Notes under the pieces: model-generated
Database searches by the model: none
Seen by the model: only the letters and a program-made list of their open reading frames with translations
What the model was told of the DNA's origin: nothing
Assembly (NCBI GenBank): GCA_009711615.1
Contig: VENI01000005.1
Location: 434,001 to 498,000 of the forward strand
From: Bacillota bacterium
GTDB lineage: Bacteria; Bacillota; Desulfotomaculia; Desulfotomaculales; Desulfohalotomaculaceae
DNA length: 64,000 bases
Direction: 5' to 3'
Position numbers and translations under genes: made by a program
Part shown: positions 7,539 through 18,642 of the stretch, piece after piece
Position numbering within the stretch: the stretch's first letter is position 1
Layout: every line of letters begins with the position of its first letter

Positions 7539-8408
7539 ATGGATATATATATAAATAAGATACTTAAACAAATGGCCCCTTTAGAACCTCCACGTGTGGA
7601 TGCTTTTGCCTGCGATAATATAGCAATTTTTAAAGCTAATGTCGTATTTAATGAGGCAAGGGAATTTGACGATTATGAATTTATTATTCCCAGTGCAAAA
7701 TTCCCCGCAGTATCTGTTGATAGAAACAAGTCTTTAGTAGTGGAAAACAATAAGCTTTTTCCAATAAATCCCCAGCAATTACATTCAGCCATTGTTCATG
7801 AAAATATTACTATCCCTTATTACCTTCCTTTGTTTATCGATAAAACTTACTTTCAAGAGATAGCTTATTCAATTTTTGGGGATAGGAATGTATTTTTTGA
7901 AAATAAAAGTGTATCAATTAGCAAAAATCTACAAGGACTAATTTCATTATTTATGCAAGAATCAGAGCAGAAGCAAACAGGTTATCAATTCATTCTTCAA
8001 AGTCTTACTGCTCAAATAGTGATAACACTTATAAGAGAAGTAAAGAACAATTTTCAATGTGCTATTTCGCATTTAAATTATACTGATAAGAAGTGCATTA
8101 ATACCGCTATTAGTTTCCTTGTGGAAAACTACCAACGTAATATTACATTAGACGAGATTGCAAAACTTGTGAACTATAGCCCTTACCACTTTATTCGAAT
8201 TTTTAAGGCTGAAACAGGTAAAACACCGTTAGAGTTTTTTCAGGAGATAAAAATTGAAAAGGCAAAGGAGCTGCTTAAACGAAGGAAAAAAAACATAACA
8301 GAAATATGCCACATATGCGGTTTCAATAATCCTAGTCATTTTACTAACGTTTTTAGAAGGAAGGTTGGTACTTCTCCAACACAGTTTAGAAAAGATTTTT
8401 TTAAGTAA
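7539..8408 (+). CDS. AraC-family transcriptional regulator
   Basis: 289 residues from ATG 7539, which follows AGGTGAGG; an in-frame ATG 45 nt earlier has no ribosome binding site. Residues about 1-180 are a cupin-like sensory part (beta-rich, with FIIPSAKFPAV). The C-terminal 100 residues are the double helix-turn-helix AraC domain: ITLDEIAKLVNYSPYHFIRI, TGKTPLEF, and ITEICHICGFNNPSHFTNVF with the usual FRRKVGTSPTQFR end. It acts as a DNA-binding activator or repressor. Its effector is unknown and no obvious target gene is adjacent; the next gene is convergent, 20 nt away. Confidence 0.9.
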   Translation: MDIYINKILKQMAPLEPPRVDAFACDNIAIFKANVVFNEAREFDDYEFIIPSAKFPAVSVDRNKSLVVENNKLFPINPQQLHSAIVHENITIPYYLPLFIDKTYFQEIAYSIFGDRNVFFENKSVSISKNLQGLISLFMQESEQKQTGYQFILQSLTAQIVITLIREVKNNFQCAISHLNYTDKKCINTAISFLVENYQRNITLDEIAKLVNYSPYHFIRIFKAETGKTPLEFFQEIKIEKAKELLKRRKKNITEICHICGFNNPSHFTNVFRRKVGTSPTQFRKDFFK

Positions 8409-8428
8409 TGGATATGCATCATTATAAA

Positions 8429-8926
8429 TTAAATTATATCTACTCTTAAACCTAGAATTATTAAATCCTCCTCGGTCCCATCTATTACAGCAACCTTAGG
8501 GAAATAACCCCACTGTTTAAAACCAAATCTCTTAAAGAATTGTAAACTTGGTGCATTGTGAGCGAATATAAATCCCAGTAGGTTAGTTAAGCGTAATTCT
8601 GGACATTTGTTTATTGCTTTTCTAAATAAAAGCTTCCCTACACCCTTTTCTCTATGGTCAGATGAAACATATAAACTTATCTCAGCAGTACCATCATATG
8701 CCGGTCGATCATAAAACTTCTGTAAACTTAACCACCCAATAACCACCCCATCTAACTCTGCTACCCAAATGGGGTGGTTAGCCTTTGTATGCTCACAAAA
8801 CCACGATATGCGGCTTTCAACTGATACAGGTTCAGTATCTGCAGTAACCACTCTTGATGGAATTGTTGAATTATATATATCTACTATTGCCGGCAGGTCC
8901 TGTTCCTGAGCATATCTTATTATCAT
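8429..8926 (-). CDS. GNAT N-acetyltransferase, phosphinothricin-acetyltransferase-like
   Basis: 165 residues, full GNAT length. Starts IIRYAQEQDLPAIVDIYN as in the Pat/YncA subfamily. The acetyl-CoA loop is HREKGVGKLLF, preceded by AEISLYVSSD; the C-terminal part has the FFKRFGFKQWGYFP signature of the subfamily. These enzymes acetylate the amino group of amino acids or analogues such as phosphinothricin or methionine derivatives; the natural substrate cannot be told. Convergent with the AraC gene. Confidence 0.88.
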   Translation of the reverse strand: MIIRYAQEQDLPAIVDIYNSTIPSRVVTADTEPVSVESRISWFCEHTKANHPIWVAELDGVVIGWLSLQKFYDRPAYDGTAEISLYVSSDHREKGVGKLLFRKAINKCPELRLTNLLGFIFAHNAPSLQFFKRFGFKQWGYFPKVAVIDGTEEDLIILGLRVDII

Positions 8927-9002
8927 TACTAACCAACCCTTTCTTACTATTTAACATTTAACATTTATTTTAACATATTAATCTTATATGTAAGTAAAAA
9001 AT

Positions 9003-9025
9003 AAAAAATCGCCGTAAGGCGATTT
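9003..9025 (-). terminator. Terminator of the tmRNA gene
   Basis: AAATCGCC-TTAC-GGCGATTT (minus-strand sense) followed by a T run. It begins 17 nt after the tmRNA CCA end. Confidence 0.85.
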
Positions 9026-9041
9026 GAAATTGCTATATGTA

Positions 9042-9396
9042 TGGTGGAGGCGGGGGGATTCGAACCCACCGTCCGGAAGAACGACTACAACAGGCTCTAC
9101 GAGCGTAGAGTGTGTTTTAATTTCGCCGTAAACGTCGGCCACAAACAGCCTACGAAACGGCTATCTCGATGAGTCTTACTTAACCCCTCCGAGAATTGGG
9201 ATTAAGCCAGCCCGTTATTATGACCTCCAGACCCAAGCCACGGGCCCAGCTCAAGTTAGGAGGTTAGACAGCAATTAAGCTGCTAAAGCGTAATTTTCTT
9301 CGCCAATTAATTTAAGGTCCACTGTTTAACGGGATAAGTGGGATCCCGGCTCGCTCCTCTTGCCACCGTTTCCCCCGTCGAAGCCAAGTCGCCCCC
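9042..9396 (-). ncRNA. ssrA: Transfer-messenger RNA
   Basis: About 355 nt. The 5' end GGGGGCGACTTGGCTTCGAC and the 3' end GGTTCGAATCCCCCC...CCACCA form the tRNA-like domain with a 7-bp acceptor stem (GGGGGCG with CGCCTCC). The reading frame ends with GEENYALAA and stop TAA (9275-9304), a typical hydrophobic LAA degradation tag; the exact resume codon was placed by analogy at GGC. Located 17 nt downstream of smpB on the same strand, so both halves of the ribosome-rescue system are linked. Confidence 0.95.
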
Positions 9397-9413
9397 ATAT
9401 TTTATTATCAATG

Positions 9414-9884
9414 TTAACGATACTGTTGATCTTTTAGTGCCCTTTCCATTTGCCGCTTGGCATCTTTCTCAGCAAGGGTTCGCCGCTTGTCATGCAGCTG
9501 TTTTCCTTTGGCCACTGCCAACGCTACCTTTGCCTTACCAGCCTTAAAGTATACCTTTAGCGGAACCAGTGTTAAGCCCTTTTCTTGCGTCTGACCCATC
9601 AAGCGATTTATCTCTTGTTTGTGCATCAAAAGCTTGCGTTCACGCTTGGGTTCATGGTTAAACATGTTGCCCTGTTCATAAGGGCTTATATGCATATTAT
9701 ATAACAATAGTTCACCTTTTTCAACGCGGGCATAAGCATCCTGCAAATTGGCCTTTCCAGCACGTAGCGATTTTACTTCGGTGCCTTTCAAGGCAATGCC
9801 GGCTTCATGGGTTTCTAAAATATTGTATAAATGCCTTGCTTTTCGGTTTTCAGTTGCTTTATTGTTATTATTCTTGCGAACCAT
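9414..9884 (-). CDS. smpB: SsrA-binding protein SmpB
   Basis: 156 residues, the normal family length. Contains the SmpB core: ARHLYNILETHEAGIALKG, EVKSLRAGKANLQDAYARV, an HISPYEQGN loop, and the basic C-terminal tail that mimics mRNA in the decoding centre. It binds the tRNA-like part of tmRNA and brings it to stalled ribosomes. Directly upstream of ssrA. Confidence 0.97.
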   Translation of the reverse strand: MVRKNNNNKATENRKARHLYNILETHEAGIALKGTEVKSLRAGKANLQDAYARVEKGELLLYNMHISPYEQGNMFNHEPKRERKLLMHKQEINRLMGQTQEKGLTLVPLKVYFKAGKAKVALAVAKGKQLHDKRRTLAEKDAKRQMERALKDQQYR

Positions 9885-9965
9885 TTATACTCCCCCCGAC
9901 ATTCCCAAGATTATTATATAACTTGCGAAAATTGATTATAACACTTTTATTGTAATAAGTAAATA

Positions 9966-10520
9966 CTAAGCCAAACCTAAATCATCAGCAGCACCTTGCA
10001 TCGCCTTCAATCCGATAGTCATAAACTCTTCTAAACTTAAATCCAATTCGCTGCAGGCAGCAATGATTTCCCGGTTTGCTCCTTTAGCAAATGCTTTTTC
10101 TTTAAACCGTTTTTTTAGAGATTTTATTTTAACAACAGATAGACTTTTTTCAGGCTTTATTAATGCCGCAGCCGTAATTAGGCCAGTCAAAGGATCGGTG
10201 CAGTACAGGGCTTTATCCATCTTACTATTCCTTGGAAGGCCGTGACGCTCGTTGTGTACTTTAACAGCATAGACCACGTCTTCAGGTAGTCCTTCCTTTT
10301 CCAGCATCTCTGCACCCATTAAACTATGCTTTTCCGGGTCGTCTTTGGTGTAGTCATAATCTATATCGTGTAGCAGTCCAGCCAACGCCCACTTTTCTTC
10401 ATCTTCTCCGAAATGCTTGGCCAGGTGTACCATAACTGCTTCCACCGCCAAACAATGTTTTACTAAATTTTCATTCTTTAAGTGCTTTTTTAGTAGTTCC
10501 AATGCTTCGTTACGAGTCAC
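9966..10520 (-). CDS. HD-domain phosphohydrolase-like protein
   Basis: 184 residues; GTG start behind AAAGGGG. Metal-dependent HD motif: His22 region (VKHCLAVEAV), HD pair in LAGLLHDIDYD, a third His in KHSLMGAEML and VKVHNERHG. This small HDIG-type family is widespread in Clostridia and uncharacterised; phosphoesterase activity on nucleotides is inferred from the fold. Likely monocistronic, upstream of smpB with a gap of about 80 nt. Confidence 0.85.
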   Translation of the reverse strand: MTRNEALELLKKHLKNENLVKHCLAVEAVMVHLAKHFGEDEEKWALAGLLHDIDYDYTKDDPEKHSLMGAEMLEKEGLPEDVVYAVKVHNERHGLPRNSKMDKALYCTDPLTGLITAAALIKPEKSLSVVKIKSLKKRFKEKAFAKGANREIIAACSELDLSLEEFMTIGLKAMQGAADDLGLA

Positions 10521-10655
10521 CGGTAAATCCCCTTTCTTTTCTTCTCATATTATCATCTTATTTTACCAAAGTTCTCCATTTTGGGCAACTTAACATCATC
10601 TACCTCTTTTATTATATTATGCAAACAGCCATGGTATTTACCGGAGAAAACAATA

Positions 10656-10770
10656 GCCGGCTCATTCAAAGAACGACGCAGCCGGAGGAATAGCGCCGAG
10701 TATGTTTGAGCGACAGCGAGTTTCGCAGGCGCCCGGAGGCTAAGGAGTTCGTTCAATTATATGTGCCGGC
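10656..10770. other. Nested self-complementary element of unknown type
   Basis: Outer arms GCCGGC (10656-10661 and 10765-10770), then GAACGA/TCGTTC (10671-10676, 10749-10754), AGCC/GGCT (10680-10683, 10738-10741), GCGCC/GGCGC (10693-10697, 10728-10732) and an inner GCGA/TCGC hairpin. The motif CCGGAGG occurs on both sides (10682-10688, 10733-10739). The pairs are nested as in one folded RNA or a mobile hairpin element. Much richer in GC than its surroundings. Strand unknown. Confidence 0.5.
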
Positions 10771-10830
10771 GTGTTTTCGGAGTGTAAATGCCTTGGCGGT
10801 GCTAAAAAGAAGGTCTATCCTAGAAAGCAA

Positions 10831-10860
10831 AAAATGCCGGGCATATGCCCGGCATTTTTA
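10831..10860 (-). terminator. Palindromic terminator after hppA
   Basis: AAAATGCCGGGCATATGCCCGGCATTTTT is an almost perfect palindrome with T runs on both strands, 10 nt beyond the hppA stop. It can work in both directions. Confidence 0.88.
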
Positions 10861-10869
10861 TTATTATTC

Positions 10870-12963
10870 TTACAGCTTGGTGAGTAGGGGGCCAAGGATT
10901 AAGGAAATGGTACCTGCAACCTTGATTAGAGGGTTCATAGCAGGACCGGAAGTATCCTTACATGGATCACCTACGGTGTCACCAGTAACAGCAGCTTTGT
11001 GCGGCTCGGAACCTTTACCACCATGAGCACCAGCTTCAATATATTTCTTAGCGTTGTCCCAAGCACCACCAGCGTTGGACAGGAACAGTGCCATCAGAAC
11101 ACCTACCACTGTCAAACCGGACAGGAAACCAGCCAGTGCTTGAGCACCGAGCAAGAAACCAACCAGAATCGGACTAGCAACAGCTACGATACCAGGGAAC
11201 ATCATCTTAGCAATAGCAGCCTTAGTAGCAATATCTACACAACGCTTATAGTCAGGCTTGTTCTTGTATTCCATAATTCCAGGAATTTCACGGAACTGAC
11301 GGCGAACCTCTTCAACCATATCAAATGCAGCTTCACCAACAGCACGCATGGTACGAGCAGCAACCAAGAATGGTACTGCACCACCAATGAACACACCAAC
11401 CAGAACCATAGGTTCGGTCAGGTTAACAATAAACTCGTCCAGGCCGAATTTGTGCTTTACACCGTCTACATAAGCACTGAACAGAGCTAGAGCTGTCAGA
11501 GCAGCAGAACCGATGGCGAAACCTTTAGCGATAGCAGCTGTGGTGTTACCAACGGAGTCCAGCTTATCAGTTTTCTCACGTACTTCTGGAGGAAGTTCAC
11601 ACATTTCAGCAATACCACCGGCGTTATCAGCAACAGGACCGAAGGAGTCCATGGCCACAACCATACCAGCGGTGGAAAGCATACCCATAGCAGCCATAGC
11701 AATACCGTAGATGGACCACAGGGTACCCATTCCTTCAGGGGCAAATGTCATTACCATTTGGAATGAGAAGAAAATAGCACCGGCAAAGAACAGCATTGGG
11801 AACAATACTGATTCCATACCTACAGCCAGACCGTGAATAACGTTGGTTGCTGAACCGGACTTAGAAGCATCAGCAATCATCATAACGGGTGGCTTTTTAT
11901 CAGATGTATAGTACTCAGTTAACCATCCAATGGCCACGTTAACAATCAAACCAGCCACAACTGCTAGGAAGATACCAGTACTAACATTACCATACTCTGG
12001 ACCTATTGGGAAAATGCTCTTAGCCAGGAACCATGTACCAATGGCTGTTAATACGTTGGTTGACCATATACCAATGTTCAGAGCAGTTTGTGGGTTACCA
12101 TCATCACTGGTACGTACAAAGAATGTACTTACGATAGCTGCAAAAATACCAATTGCACCAAGCAACAGTGGGAAGATAACACCAGCGAATCCAAACAGCG
12201 CGTTACCAATCAGCATAGCAGCGATTGTGGTAGCAGCATAAGATTCGAACAAGTCAGCACCCATACCAGCTGTGTCACCAACGTTGTCACCAACATTGTC
12301 AGCAATGGTTGCTGGGTTACGTGGATCATCCTCAGGGATACCTGCTTCTACTTTACCTACCAGGTCACCGCCAACGTCAGCAGCTTTAGTGAAAATACCG
12401 CCACCAACACGAGCAAAGAATGCGATAAGAGAAGCACCAAATGCAAAACTATTAATAATTAAGGGATCTTGATATACAATATACAGACCGGAAACACCTA
12501 ACAGACCTAAACCGGCAACGGACAGACCCATAACAGCACCGGCTTTAAATGCTACGTCAAGTGCTGCACCCAAACCTTCGCTACGAGCAGCCTCGGTGGT
12601 ACGTGCATTTGACTTGGTGGTACTATTCATACCTAGATAACCAGCAATTGCTGAACATACAGCACCAACCAAGAATGAAACAGCAGAAGGTGCACCTACT
12701 GGCAGGTGACTGCCTTCTACGGGCTCAATAATAAATTCAGCAGCCCATAAAGCAACAAAAATTACAAGTGCGAAAGGAATCATAGTTTTATACTGACGGT
12801 TCATGAAAGCCATGGCACCTTCGTTCACAGCGTTGGAAAGGTCACGCATAGCAGGAGTACCCATATCTTTCTTTAGTACGTTAGCCAGTGTAACAACTGC
12901 GAAAATAATAGCTATTAAACCAGACCCGGCAGCATAATACGCCAATGTTATGTTTTGCTCCAC
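10870..12963 (-). CDS. hppA: Membrane-bound ion-pumping pyrophosphatase
   Basis: 697 residues with about 16 membrane segments, full family length; GTG start behind AAGGAGG. Catalytic signature DVGGDLVGKVEAGIPEDDPR and the Asp-rich loops IADNVGDNVGDTAGMGADLFE and SNAGGAWDNAKKYIE are intact. GNTTAAIAKGFA carries Ala at the position that separates K+-dependent enzymes (Ala) from K+-independent ones (Lys), so this is a K+-dependent type. Whether it pumps H+ or Na+ cannot be decided by eye. It hydrolyses pyrophosphate from biosynthesis and conserves the energy as an ion gradient, useful in energy-limited anaerobes. Last gene of the glycolysis-secG-hppA run; terminator follows. Confidence 0.97.
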   Translation of the reverse strand: MEQNITLAYYAAGSGLIAIIFAVVTLANVLKKDMGTPAMRDLSNAVNEGAMAFMNRQYKTMIPFALVIFVALWAAEFIIEPVEGSHLPVGAPSAVSFLVGAVCSAIAGYLGMNSTTKSNARTTEAARSEGLGAALDVAFKAGAVMGLSVAGLGLLGVSGLYIVYQDPLIINSFAFGASLIAFFARVGGGIFTKAADVGGDLVGKVEAGIPEDDPRNPATIADNVGDNVGDTAGMGADLFESYAATTIAAMLIGNALFGFAGVIFPLLLGAIGIFAAIVSTFFVRTSDDGNPQTALNIGIWSTNVLTAIGTWFLAKSIFPIGPEYGNVSTGIFLAVVAGLIVNVAIGWLTEYYTSDKKPPVMMIADASKSGSATNVIHGLAVGMESVLFPMLFFAGAIFFSFQMVMTFAPEGMGTLWSIYGIAMAAMGMLSTAGMVVAMDSFGPVADNAGGIAEMCELPPEVREKTDKLDSVGNTTAAIAKGFAIGSAALTALALFSAYVDGVKHKFGLDEFIVNLTEPMVLVGVFIGGAVPFLVAARTMRAVGEAAFDMVEEVRRQFREIPGIMEYKNKPDYKRCVDIATKAAIAKMMFPGIVAVASPILVGFLLGAQALAGFLSGLTVVGVLMALFLSNAGGAWDNAKKYIEAGAHGGKGSEPHKAAVTGDTVGDPCKDTSGPAMNPLIKVAGTISLILGPLLTKL

Positions 12964-13002
12964 TTGAACATTACCCTCCTTAGAATTACATCTTTTTTCT
13001 TT

Positions 13003-13230
13003 TTATTTACTAGCCACTAAAACAAGAGAAAATACTGCAAAGATAAGACTCAGGGCAACTGTGACCTTGCCTAGCATATCGTCCATGCCTTTTTTCTTCC
13101 CGAACAAGGTCTCTGCGCCTCCGGCAATTGCACCTGACAAGCCAGCACTTTTACCGGATTGTAATAAAATTGATCCTATCAGTCCTAGCGCAATTAGTAT
13201 TTGAAATCCGATCACTATGCCCTCTAGCAA
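13003..13230 (-). CDS. secG: Preprotein translocase subunit SecG
   Basis: 75 residues from a TTG start 9 nt after AAGGAGG; this gives the typical SecG length. Two membrane helices (GIVIGFQILIALGLIGSILL and VTVALSLIFAVFSLVLVAS) joined by the loop QSGKSAGLSGAIAGGAETLFG, the SecG hallmark. Part of the SecYEG channel. Lies between eno and hppA, the usual eno-secG linkage of Firmicutes. Confidence 0.93.
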   Translation of the reverse strand: MLEGIVIGFQILIALGLIGSILLQSGKSAGLSGAIAGGAETLFGKKKGMDDMLGKVTVALSLIFAVFSLVLVASK

Positions 13231-13365
13231 CCAGTTCACCTCCTTGTAAGTATAATTTTCCAAGCTCATTATAGCATAACGTGAAAAATGTATCAATCAA
13301 ATTCTGCCTAAATCTTTAGTTTGAATATTATGCCATAACAGTAGTAATATCAATTAAGCGAAACC

Positions 13366-13389
13366 TTGCAGGGGTTAAAACCCCTGCAA
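13366..13389 (-). terminator. Hairpin directly after eno
   Basis: TTGCAGGGGTT / AACCCCTGCAA, a near-perfect stem ending 3 nt beyond the eno stop. The T tract after it on the minus strand is weak (GGTTTCG), so partial termination before secG is likely. Confidence 0.6.
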
Positions 13390-13392
13390 CTC

Positions 13393-14896
<1,504 letters not shown>

Positions 14897-14904
14897 TAAT
14901 AACT

Positions 14905-16452
14905 TCATTCATTTATAAGTGCATGTCCCGTCATTTCAATCGGTTTTGCTACATTTAATAGCTTTAAAATAGTTGGTGCGACGTCTCTCAAACTACCTTC
15001 TTTACTTAGTTCAGCATGTCTTAGTTTACCATGGCTGACTAGCACGAAGGGTACCGGTTCTGTAGTATGGGCGGTAAATGGTTTGCCGTTTTCATCTTTC
15101 ATTTTTTCTGCATTACCGTGGTCAGAGGTTATCAGCACTGTTCCGCCTTTCTCCAATATACTAACCACCGCTCTGCCTAAGCATTCATCCACAGTTTCAA
15201 TGGCTTTTACCGCCGCCTCCATATCCCCTGTGTGGCCAATCATGTCGGTGTTGGCATAATTCATTATTATAACAGAAAATTCATCTTTATTAAGATTATC
15301 TATTAGTGCATCAGTAACTTCATAGGCACTCATTTCCGGTTTTTGATCGTATGTAGCAACCTTTGGAGATGGTATCAGTACCCTTTCTTCCCCAGGGTTT
15401 GGCATTTCCACCCCGCCATTAAAGAAAAAAGTAACATGGGCGTATTTCTCAGTTTCAGCTAACCTTAATTGTTTGATGTTGTTATTGGCCAGTACTTCAC
15501 CCAAGGTGTTATTTAGCTTTTGGGGCTTAAACGCCACCGATGCTTCAATAGCTTTATCGTACTGAGTCATACAAGTAAAATGCACCTGCGGATGCTTATC
15601 AGGGCGTTTAAACCCTTTAAAGTCAGGATCAGAAAAGGCTCTGGTAATTTGCCTGGCCCTATCCGGGCGGAAGTTGTAAAATATAATGGAATCGCCATCG
15701 GTAACAGTGGCCAGTGGTCTGCCATCGGCATTGACAATAACAGTCGGCATTACAAACTCGTCGGTTTGATCCCGTTTATATGATTCCTCCACCGCTTCTT
15801 CTGCGTCCTCTGTTTTATATCCCTCACCCCGCACCATGGCCCGGTAAGCCTTTTCTGTCCGATCCCAACGGCGGTCCCTGTCCATGGCATAGTAACGGCC
15901 ACTAACTGTGGCTATTCTACCTATACCTAGTTTGGTACATTTCTCTTCCAGTGATTCTATGTATTGTTGAGCATTGGCAGGGGGTACGTCTCGGCCGTCT
16001 AATATAGCATGTATGTAAACCTGTTTCATTTTTTCCCGCTTGGCCAGTTCCAACAGGGCAAACAAGTGCTCAATATGGCTATGTACCCCTCCGTCTGATA
16101 GTAAGCCCATCAGATGCAATGCCCCATTGTTCTCTTTGGCAGATTTAATCGCTACCAATAGTTCCTCGTTTTCAAAGAAACTTTCATCTCTTATGGACCG
16201 AGAAATACGAGTGAAATCCTGGTACACAGTCCTACCGGCACCGATATTTAGGTGCCCTACTTCAGAATTACCCATTTGACCGGCGGGCAAGCCCACATCC
16301 TCTCCCGAAGCAACCAGTGTGGTGTACGGGTATTCCTGCAGGTACTTGTCTATGTTGGGTTTGTTTGCTTTGGCTATGGCATTCCCCTCTACTTGAGAGC
16401 TGAGCCCCCACCCGTCTAAAATAATCAAGGCTATGGGCTTAACCTGTGTCAA
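14905..16452 (-). CDS. gpmI: Phosphoglycerate mutase, cofactor-independent
   Basis: 515 residues; TTG start behind GAGGAGG. Binuclear-Mn enzyme of the alkaline phosphatase superfamily. N-terminal metal site LIILDGWG and nucleophile Ser in GNSEVGHLNIGAGR; DGRDVPPANA and GRYYAMDRDRRWDR in the transferase domain; C-terminal metal ligands in NYANTDMIGHTGD and LITSDHGNAEKM. Interconverts 3- and 2-phosphoglycerate. Lies 16 nt downstream of tpiA. Confidence 0.98.
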   Translation of the reverse strand: MTQVKPIALIILDGWGLSSQVEGNAIAKANKPNIDKYLQEYPYTTLVASGEDVGLPAGQMGNSEVGHLNIGAGRTVYQDFTRISRSIRDESFFENEELLVAIKSAKENNGALHLMGLLSDGGVHSHIEHLFALLELAKREKMKQVYIHAILDGRDVPPANAQQYIESLEEKCTKLGIGRIATVSGRYYAMDRDRRWDRTEKAYRAMVRGEGYKTEDAEEAVEESYKRDQTDEFVMPTVIVNADGRPLATVTDGDSIIFYNFRPDRARQITRAFSDPDFKGFKRPDKHPQVHFTCMTQYDKAIEASVAFKPQKLNNTLGEVLANNNIKQLRLAETEKYAHVTFFFNGGVEMPNPGEERVLIPSPKVATYDQKPEMSAYEVTDALIDNLNKDEFSVIIMNYANTDMIGHTGDMEAAVKAIETVDECLGRAVVSILEKGGTVLITSDHGNAEKMKDENGKPFTAHTTEPVPFVLVSHGKLRHAELSKEGSLRDVAPTILKLLNVAKPIEMTGHALINE

Positions 16453-16468
16453 AATAATTTCCTCCTCA

Positions 16469-17227
16469 TTAACCCGCTGCGGATTCTTTTACAATTCCAG
16501 CAAAACTATCTGGTTTTAAGCTGGCACCGCCTACCAAGGCACCATCTATATCTGGTTGAGACATCAATTCGGCAGCATTATTGGGTTTTACACTACCCCC
16601 GTACTGAATTCTTATACTATCTGCACTGCCGCCGGCAATCTCTTTAACCACACTGCGGATGTGAGCGATCACATTCTGAGCATCTTCGGCAGAAGCAGTT
16701 TTACCTGTTCCAATAGCCCAAATAGGTTCATATGCTATTATAAGTTCTGCCACCACTTCCGAAGACAAACCTTCTAATGCAGCCTTGGTTTGGGTGCTTA
16801 CCACCTGCTCGGTGGAACCTGCATCCCGTTCTTCCAGAGTCTCTCCTACACAAATTATCGGTGTCATTCCATGCTGTAGCACCGCATTAACCTTTTTATT
16901 AACGGTTTCATCTGTTTCACCAAAATACTGTCGGCGTTCTGAGTGACCGATTATTACATACTTACAGCCAATTTCTTTTAGCATGGGAGCAGAAACTTCC
17001 CCAGTAAAAGCACCCTGGTCTTCCCAATAAACATTCTGAGCACCAACAACTATGTTAGTACCATGAGCTGTGTTAATTACAGTGTGCAGGTCAGTAAAAG
17101 GTGGGCACAACACAATTTCCACACCTTCAGTCTGTGACACCATTTGGGCAAATTCCTTAGTAAATTCAGCCGCCTCCATCGGTGTTTTATGCATCTTCCA
17201 GTTGCCAGCGATTATAGGTTTACGCAT
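16469..17227 (-). CDS. tpiA: Triosephosphate isomerase
   Basis: 252 residues from the ATG at 17227, 7 nt after AAGGGGG. All catalytic residues are present: Lys in GNWKMHK, His in VIIGHSERR, Glu in AYEPIWAIGTG; phosphate loop IQYGGSVKPNN. Interconverts dihydroxyacetone phosphate and glyceraldehyde 3-phosphate. Confidence 0.98.
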   Translation of the reverse strand: MRKPIIAGNWKMHKTPMEAAEFTKEFAQMVSQTEGVEIVLCPPFTDLHTVINTAHGTNIVVGAQNVYWEDQGAFTGEVSAPMLKEIGCKYVIIGHSERRQYFGETDETVNKKVNAVLQHGMTPIICVGETLEERDAGSTEQVVSTQTKAALEGLSSEVVAELIIAYEPIWAIGTGKTASAEDAQNVIAHIRSVVKEIAGGSADSIRIQYGGSVKPNNAAELMSQPDIDGALVGGASLKPDSFAGIVKESAAG

Positions 17228-17253
17228 GAACAAACCCCCTTAGATTCAAGTAT

Positions 17254-17392
17254 TCGCAGCGAGACACGGGGACGGTTCTTTTGTCTGCGATTCGCTCCCG
17301 CTTCAGCGAGACACGGGGACGGTTCCATCGTCTTCCCTTCGGCCCTTCGCTGCGCTGCGGGGACGCTGGAACCGTCCCCATGTCTCCCCTGC
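17254..17392. repeat. GACACGGGGACGGTTC palindromic repeat, two units
   Basis: Between tpiA and pgk. One truncated unit (GAGACACGGGGACGGTTC, about 17264-17280) and one full unit: GACACGGGGACGGTTCCA, a central TCGTCTTCCCTTCGG...GCGGGGACGC part, then TGGAACCGTCCCCATGTCT. The outer arms are inverted copies. Same family as 18686-18765 and 22156-22402. Confidence 0.85.
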
Positions 17393-17427
17393 GTCTTCCT
17401 ATGAATTCTTACCCCTATTATTTACAC

Positions 17428-18609
17428 TCATTTATCAGCAAGCGCTTCTACTCCGGGCAGTTTTTTTCCTTCTAAGAACTGTAGCGAAGCGCCGCCACCG
17501 GTGGATATGTGGGTGATTCGGTCAGATACCCCAGTCTTGTGGACAGCTGCTGCAGAATCGCCGCCTCCTATTACACTAATGGCCTCAGAGTTGGCCAGTG
17601 CCCGGGCCACTTCCTCAGTACCTTTGGCAAAGGCATCCTCTTCAAAAACACCCATGGGGCCATTCCATACCACCGTTCCTGCTTTTCTAACCACCTTAGC
17701 AAACTCTTCTGCGGTATTGGGACCAACATCAAGTATCATATAACCTTCCGGCACACTGTCCACCGCTACGGTTTTTATGTTACTGGGGTTTTCTATGGAA
17801 TCAGCCACCACCGCATCAAAGGGTAACATCAATTCCACTTTATTTCCGCTGGCTTTCTGCAGTAATTCCTTAGCCAAATCAATCTTATCCTCTTCCACTA
17901 GGGATTTGCCCACATCATAACCCTTGGCTTTTAAAAATGTGTTGGCCATGCCGCCGCCAATAATCAGCGTGTTTACCTTTTGCAGTAGATTTTCTATTAC
18001 CCCAATTTTGTCAGAAACCTTGGCTCCACCAATAATAGCCACAAATGGTTTCTTCGGGTTCCCCACTGCCTGGCCCAGCATTTCCAATTCCTTCTGCATT
18101 AAAAAACCGGCCACTGCGGGCAGGTGTTCCGCCACACCGGCGGTGGATGCATGAGCCCGGTGAGCCGCACCAAAGGCATCGTTTACATATATGTCCGCCA
18201 ATTCCGCCAATTGCTTGGCAAATTGGGGGTTGTTTTCCTTTTCACCGCTATGGAAACGTACATTCTCCAGCAACAGTACATCTCCATCCTGCATTTTAGA
18301 AACAGCCTCTTTCGGCTCATCACCGATGCAATCGTCAGCCTTTATCACTTCATTATCCAGCAGGTCAGATAACCGCTGAGCCACCGGGTCTAAACGAAAC
18401 TCTTCCTTCACCTGACCCTTAGGGCGACCCAAGTGCGAGGCTAGTATCACCTTGGCACCATTCTTCACCAAATAGTCTATGGTGGGAAGAGCAGCTTTTA
18501 TCCGGGTGTCATCAGTTACCTGACCATCTTTCAGCGGCACATTAAAGTCCACCCGAACCAGAACCCGTTTCCCTTTAACATCAATATCTCTAACACTTTT
18601 TTTAGGCAA
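17428..18609 (-). CDS. pgk: Phosphoglycerate kinase
   Basis: 393 residues from TTG 18609 behind GGAAGGTGAT, the standard length; a GTG three codons earlier overlaps that ribosome binding site. Conserved substrate and ATP regions: [53 protein letters not shown] and [11 protein letters not shown]. Makes ATP from 1,3-bisphosphoglycerate. Confidence 0.98.
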   Translation of the reverse strand: MPKKSVRDIDVKGKRVLVRVDFNVPLKDGQVTDDTRIKAALPTIDYLVKNGAKVILASHLGRPKGQVKEEFRLDPVAQRLSDLLDNEVIKADDCIGDEPKEAVSKMQDGDVLLLENVRFHSGEKENNPQFAKQLAELADIYVNDAFGAAHRAHASTAGVAEHLPAVAGFLMQKELEMLGQAVGNPKKPFVAIIGGAKVSDKIGVIENLLQKVNTLIIGGGMANTFLKAKGYDVGKSLVEEDKIDLAKELLQKASGNKVELMLPFDAVVADSIENPSNIKTVAVDSVPEGYMILDVGPNTAEEFAKVVRKAGTVVWNGPMGVFEEDAFAKGTEEVARALANSEAISVIGGGDSAAAVHKTGVSDRITHISTGGGASLQFLEGKKLPGVEALADK

Positions 18610-18642
18610 TAAAATCACCTTCCGAATGTTTTATGTTTTTTG

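Larger units (their letters stand above)
10521..10869. other. 349-nt intergenic region
   Basis: Contains an AT-rich part next to the HD gene (its promoter side), then a GC-rich self-complementary element (10656-10770), then a palindromic terminator (10831-10860). No protein-coding gene was supported. Confidence 0.6.

Noticed and set aside
11496..12472. Several open frames antisense or frame-shifted within hppA
   Set aside because: Shadows of a strongly biased membrane-protein gene; none has a family-like sequence or start signal.
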